From: Nocardiopsis potens DSM 45234
GTDB taxonomy: Bacteria; Actinomycetota; Actinomycetes; Streptosporangiales; Streptosporangiaceae
Direction of reading: 5' to 3'
DNA: 64,000 nucleotides
Assembly: GCF_000341105.1 (NCBI RefSeq)
Contig: NZ_ANBB01000037.1
Span: 165,351 to 229,350 of the forward strand
Shown: in pieces, positions 62,316 through 64,000 of the stretch
Position numbering within the stretch: position 1 is the stretch's first letter
Layout of the letters: the number at the start of each line of letters is the position of its first letter
The notes under the pieces: generated by a model
Seen by the model: only the letters and a program-made list of their open reading frames with translations
Told to the model about the DNA's origin: nothing
Database searches by the model: none
Position numbers and translations under genes: made by a program

Positions 62316-63476
62316 TCAGCGGACCTCGCGGGCCGGGGCCGCGTAGGTGTTGCAGGACTCCAGGGTGTCGCCGTCGGCGCCCTGGTCGTACCAGGTGCGG
62401 CGGTTCTGCGAGGTGCCGTGGGTGGGCAGGTCGTCGCCGCCGTTGAGCAGCCTGTTGACCCGGTCGATCGCGCCGTCGTCGAAGGCGCCCAGGCCGCGCA
62501 TGGCGATCCCGCCCATGCACTCGGCCTGCAGCTCGGTGCGGCGCAGCGCCTGCAGCGACTGGCTCTGGGAGGAGGCGGCGTACTCCATCTCGTAGGACTC
62601 CTCCAGCACGCCGGTCACCTCCTGGACGTGGTGGCCGTACTCGTGCCCGATGAGGGCGCTCCACACGCCCTCCTGGTCCCGGTCGGGGAATTCCTCGGAC
62701 AGCGCGGAGACGTTCGGGATCACGATGGTGATCTCGCGGACCTCGCTGTCGTAGTAGGCGAGGGTCATGCCCTCCTCAGGGGAGCCCTCGTCCGGGTTCT
62801 CGCGGGTGGTCTTGAACTCCGGGTCGGCCACGTGCAGCCCGAGCTCCTTCAGGCGCGGGCGCCACAGGTCGTTCAGGCAGGGGCCCAGTTCGGCGCTGAA
62901 CGCCTCCCAGGAGGCGTCGGAGGCGGGGTCCAGATCCGGGATCGGGCAGTCCACCGGCTCCGGCATGGGCAGGTCGTAGACGGGGTGCGCAGAGACGTCG
63001 ATCTCCACCTCCCGCGGCGGCTCGGACAGCTCCGGGGAGTAGCGGGAGGACAGGTCCACCGCGGGCCGGTCGGAGGGTTCGGGGGCCTGGCCGCCCTGGG
63101 CGACCACCAGGACCACCGCGGCGGCCGCGGCGGTGAGCGAGACCAGGGCGGACATGATCGCCGCGGTCCACACCACCGGCCGGGACGCCCGCCGGCGGGG
63201 CGCGGGGTACGGGTACGGCGCGGCCGGCCCGGCGGCGCCGGGGTACGGCGCGGGCCCGGGGGCCCCGTAGGGCGGCACCGGCCCGGCGGGGCCGTGGAAG
63301 CGGGGCGCGGGGGGCGGTGCCGCCGGCCGCGCCCCGGGCGGAGGTCCGGGCGGAGGTCCAGGTCGCGGTCCAGGCGGCGGTCCGGGCGGCCCCTGGTACG
63401 GGTGCGGGGGCACGGGCCCGCGCGGTGCGGCGCGGGGCGCTTCGGGTGCCCGGTCGTCGCTGGAAGAGCTGTCCAC
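62316..63476 (-). CDS. YpfJ-type neutral zinc metallopeptidase, membrane-anchored
   Basis: A 386-residue protein. Residues 1-95 are Pro/Gly/Ala-rich and cytoplasmic, a TM helix follows (about 103-126), then an extracellular linker and the Zn-peptidase domain with HExxH at 278-282 (IGHEYGHHVQ). Also present are CMGGIAMRGLGAFDDG with a downstream Glu in TELQAECMGG, and DDLPTHGTSQNRRTWYDQG. The family is YpfJ/KPN_02809; natural substrates are unknown. The GTG start has AAGGA upstream. It reads toward the ferredoxin reductase gene. Confidence 0.9.
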   Translation of the reverse strand: MDSSSSDDRAPEAPRAAPRGPVPPHPYQGPPGPPPGPRPGPPPGPPPGARPAAPPPAPRFHGPAGPVPPYGAPGPAPYPGAAGPAAPYPYPAPRRRASRPVVWTAAIMSALVSLTAAAAAVVLVVAQGGQAPEPSDRPAVDLSSRYSPELSEPPREVEIDVSAHPVYDLPMPEPVDCPIPDLDPASDASWEAFSAELGPCLNDLWRPRLKELGLHVADPEFKTTRENPDEGSPEEGMTLAYYDSEVREITIVIPNVSALSEEFPDRDQEGVWSALIGHEYGHHVQEVTGVLEESYEMEYAASSQSQSLQALRRTELQAECMGGIAMRGLGAFDDGAIDRVNRLLNGGDDLPTHGTSQNRRTWYDQGADGDTLESCNTYAAPAREVR

Positions 63477-63676
63477 GTGGCGCGTCCTTGCCCGGTCGTC
63501 GTCCCCCGCCCTCGGCGGCGGAGGGGGAGAAGATCAACCTTATTCGGATATGGGCGGTGACGGCGAGCGCGGTCCCGGTGTCGCTTTTGCCGCCGTCTCA
63601 GCGCCCTCGTCGTCGAGTGGCCGTTGCAACGAGGAACAACGAGGAACTCGGGGAGGAGCGAGGGGCGGAAGGTGCC
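63477..63676. promoter_or_regulatory. promoter region of the metallopeptidase gene
   Basis: No gene is seen. The AT-richer patch ACCTTATTCGGATATG (63537-63552) is the likely core promoter for the leftward metallopeptidase gene. Confidence 0.35.
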
Positions 63677-64000
63677 CCGACCGGGTGCGGTGCCCCACAG
63701 GGCGAAGGCCCAAACGGGCGGCGACGGCAAAGGCGGGGAGGGGCGGGGTGCAGGTCTCACCCGGGCGCGGCGTCTCGCGGAGTGAAGGTCAAGACGGGCG
63801 GCGACGGCGCGGGGGGGGGGCGGGGCCGGGCGTCCCAGCCGGGCGCGGCGTCTCGCGGGGCGGGGGTTCAAGCAGCGGCGAGGGCGGGAGGGGGCCGGGT
63901 GGTCGGTCGGGTGCGGCGCCTCGCGGGGCGAGGGTTCAAGCGGGCGGCGAAGGCGGCGGTGGGGGCCGGCCGGTCGGTTAGGCGCGGCGCCCCACGGAGT
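63677..64000 (+). repeat. tandem intergenic repeat array 3 (forward, continues past the edge)
   Basis: Five or so units of the same family as arrays 1 and 2, in forward orientation (for example GGGTTCAAGCGGGCGGCGAA, then GGCGCGGCGCC). Both linker types occur. It includes a run of ten Gs near 63810. The array has no end inside the window. Confidence 0.85.

Overview
The window is chromosomal DNA of a very GC-rich actinomycete. The evidence is GC-rich third codon positions, frequent GTG and TTG starts, many leaderless starts (a TANNNT-type -10 box 6-9 nt before the start codon), and actinobacterial marker families: SepH, DUF3710, DUF3159, DUF4193, DUF4235, paired TrkA proteins and CutRS. The order sepH - hemH - suhB - cutRS - DUF4193 - valS - dut - DUF3710 - DUF3159 - trkA pair - TRAM RNA methyltransferase - acnA - dxs matches the conserved block I recall from Streptomyces and, in part, Mycobacterium. 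A Nocardiopsaceae-like or other Streptosporangiales/Streptomyces-like host is most plausible; the species cannot be named from sequence alone. No rRNA, tRNA, CRISPR array, insertion sequence or prophage was seen.

Layout. 0.3-3 kb: a one-pass membrane protein with YDTGS-type repeats and a PEBP-like lipoprotein. 3-8.5 kb: a large AfsR-like regulator convergent with a DrrAB-type ABC exporter. 8.6-14 kb: two PH-domain membrane proteins, the cell-division protein SepH, and a Gly/Thr-tailed membrane protein. 14-20 kb: sugar-lactone-oxidase-like flavoenzyme, ferrochelatase, S9 peptidase, inositol monophosphatase, and a 55-residue protein. 20-23 kb: a long structured leader followed by the CutRS two-component system. 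23-35 kb: DUF4193, an unknown protein, DUF4235, valyl-tRNA synthetase, dUTPase, DUF3710, a serpin, DUF3159, two TrkA-type proteins, and an RNA methyltransferase with a putative 21-codon leader ORF. 34.8-36.7 kb: 1.8 kb without genes, occupied by two oppositely oriented tandem-repeat arrays; a third array runs off the right edge. 36.7-44.8 kb: F420-type oxidoreductase, aconitase, MFS exporter, S9 peptidase, tiny membrane protein. 44.8-48.7 kb: a SigK/RskA sigma/anti-sigma pair divergent from a molybdopterin oxidoreductase and two acidic lipoproteins. 48.9-53.3 kb: Ser/Thr kinase, a 68-bp perfect palindrome, a P-loop kinase, and a ROK regulator. 53.8-57 kb: a xylose-type ABC transporter. 57-63.5 kb: TauE exporter, Mug DNA glycosylase, DXP synthase, ferredoxin-NADP reductase, and a zinc metallopeptidase.

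How the genes work together. Most are housekeeping: heme, isoprenoid precursors, TCA cycle, nucleotide sanitation, tRNA charging, and potassium-channel gating. Three regulatory modules stand out: CutRS with a leader carrying three hairpins that share one 11-nt loop; the SigK/RskA redox module; and the ROK regulator with its sugar transporter. The strongest candidates for something undescribed are the CutRS leader and the intergenic tandem-repeat family.
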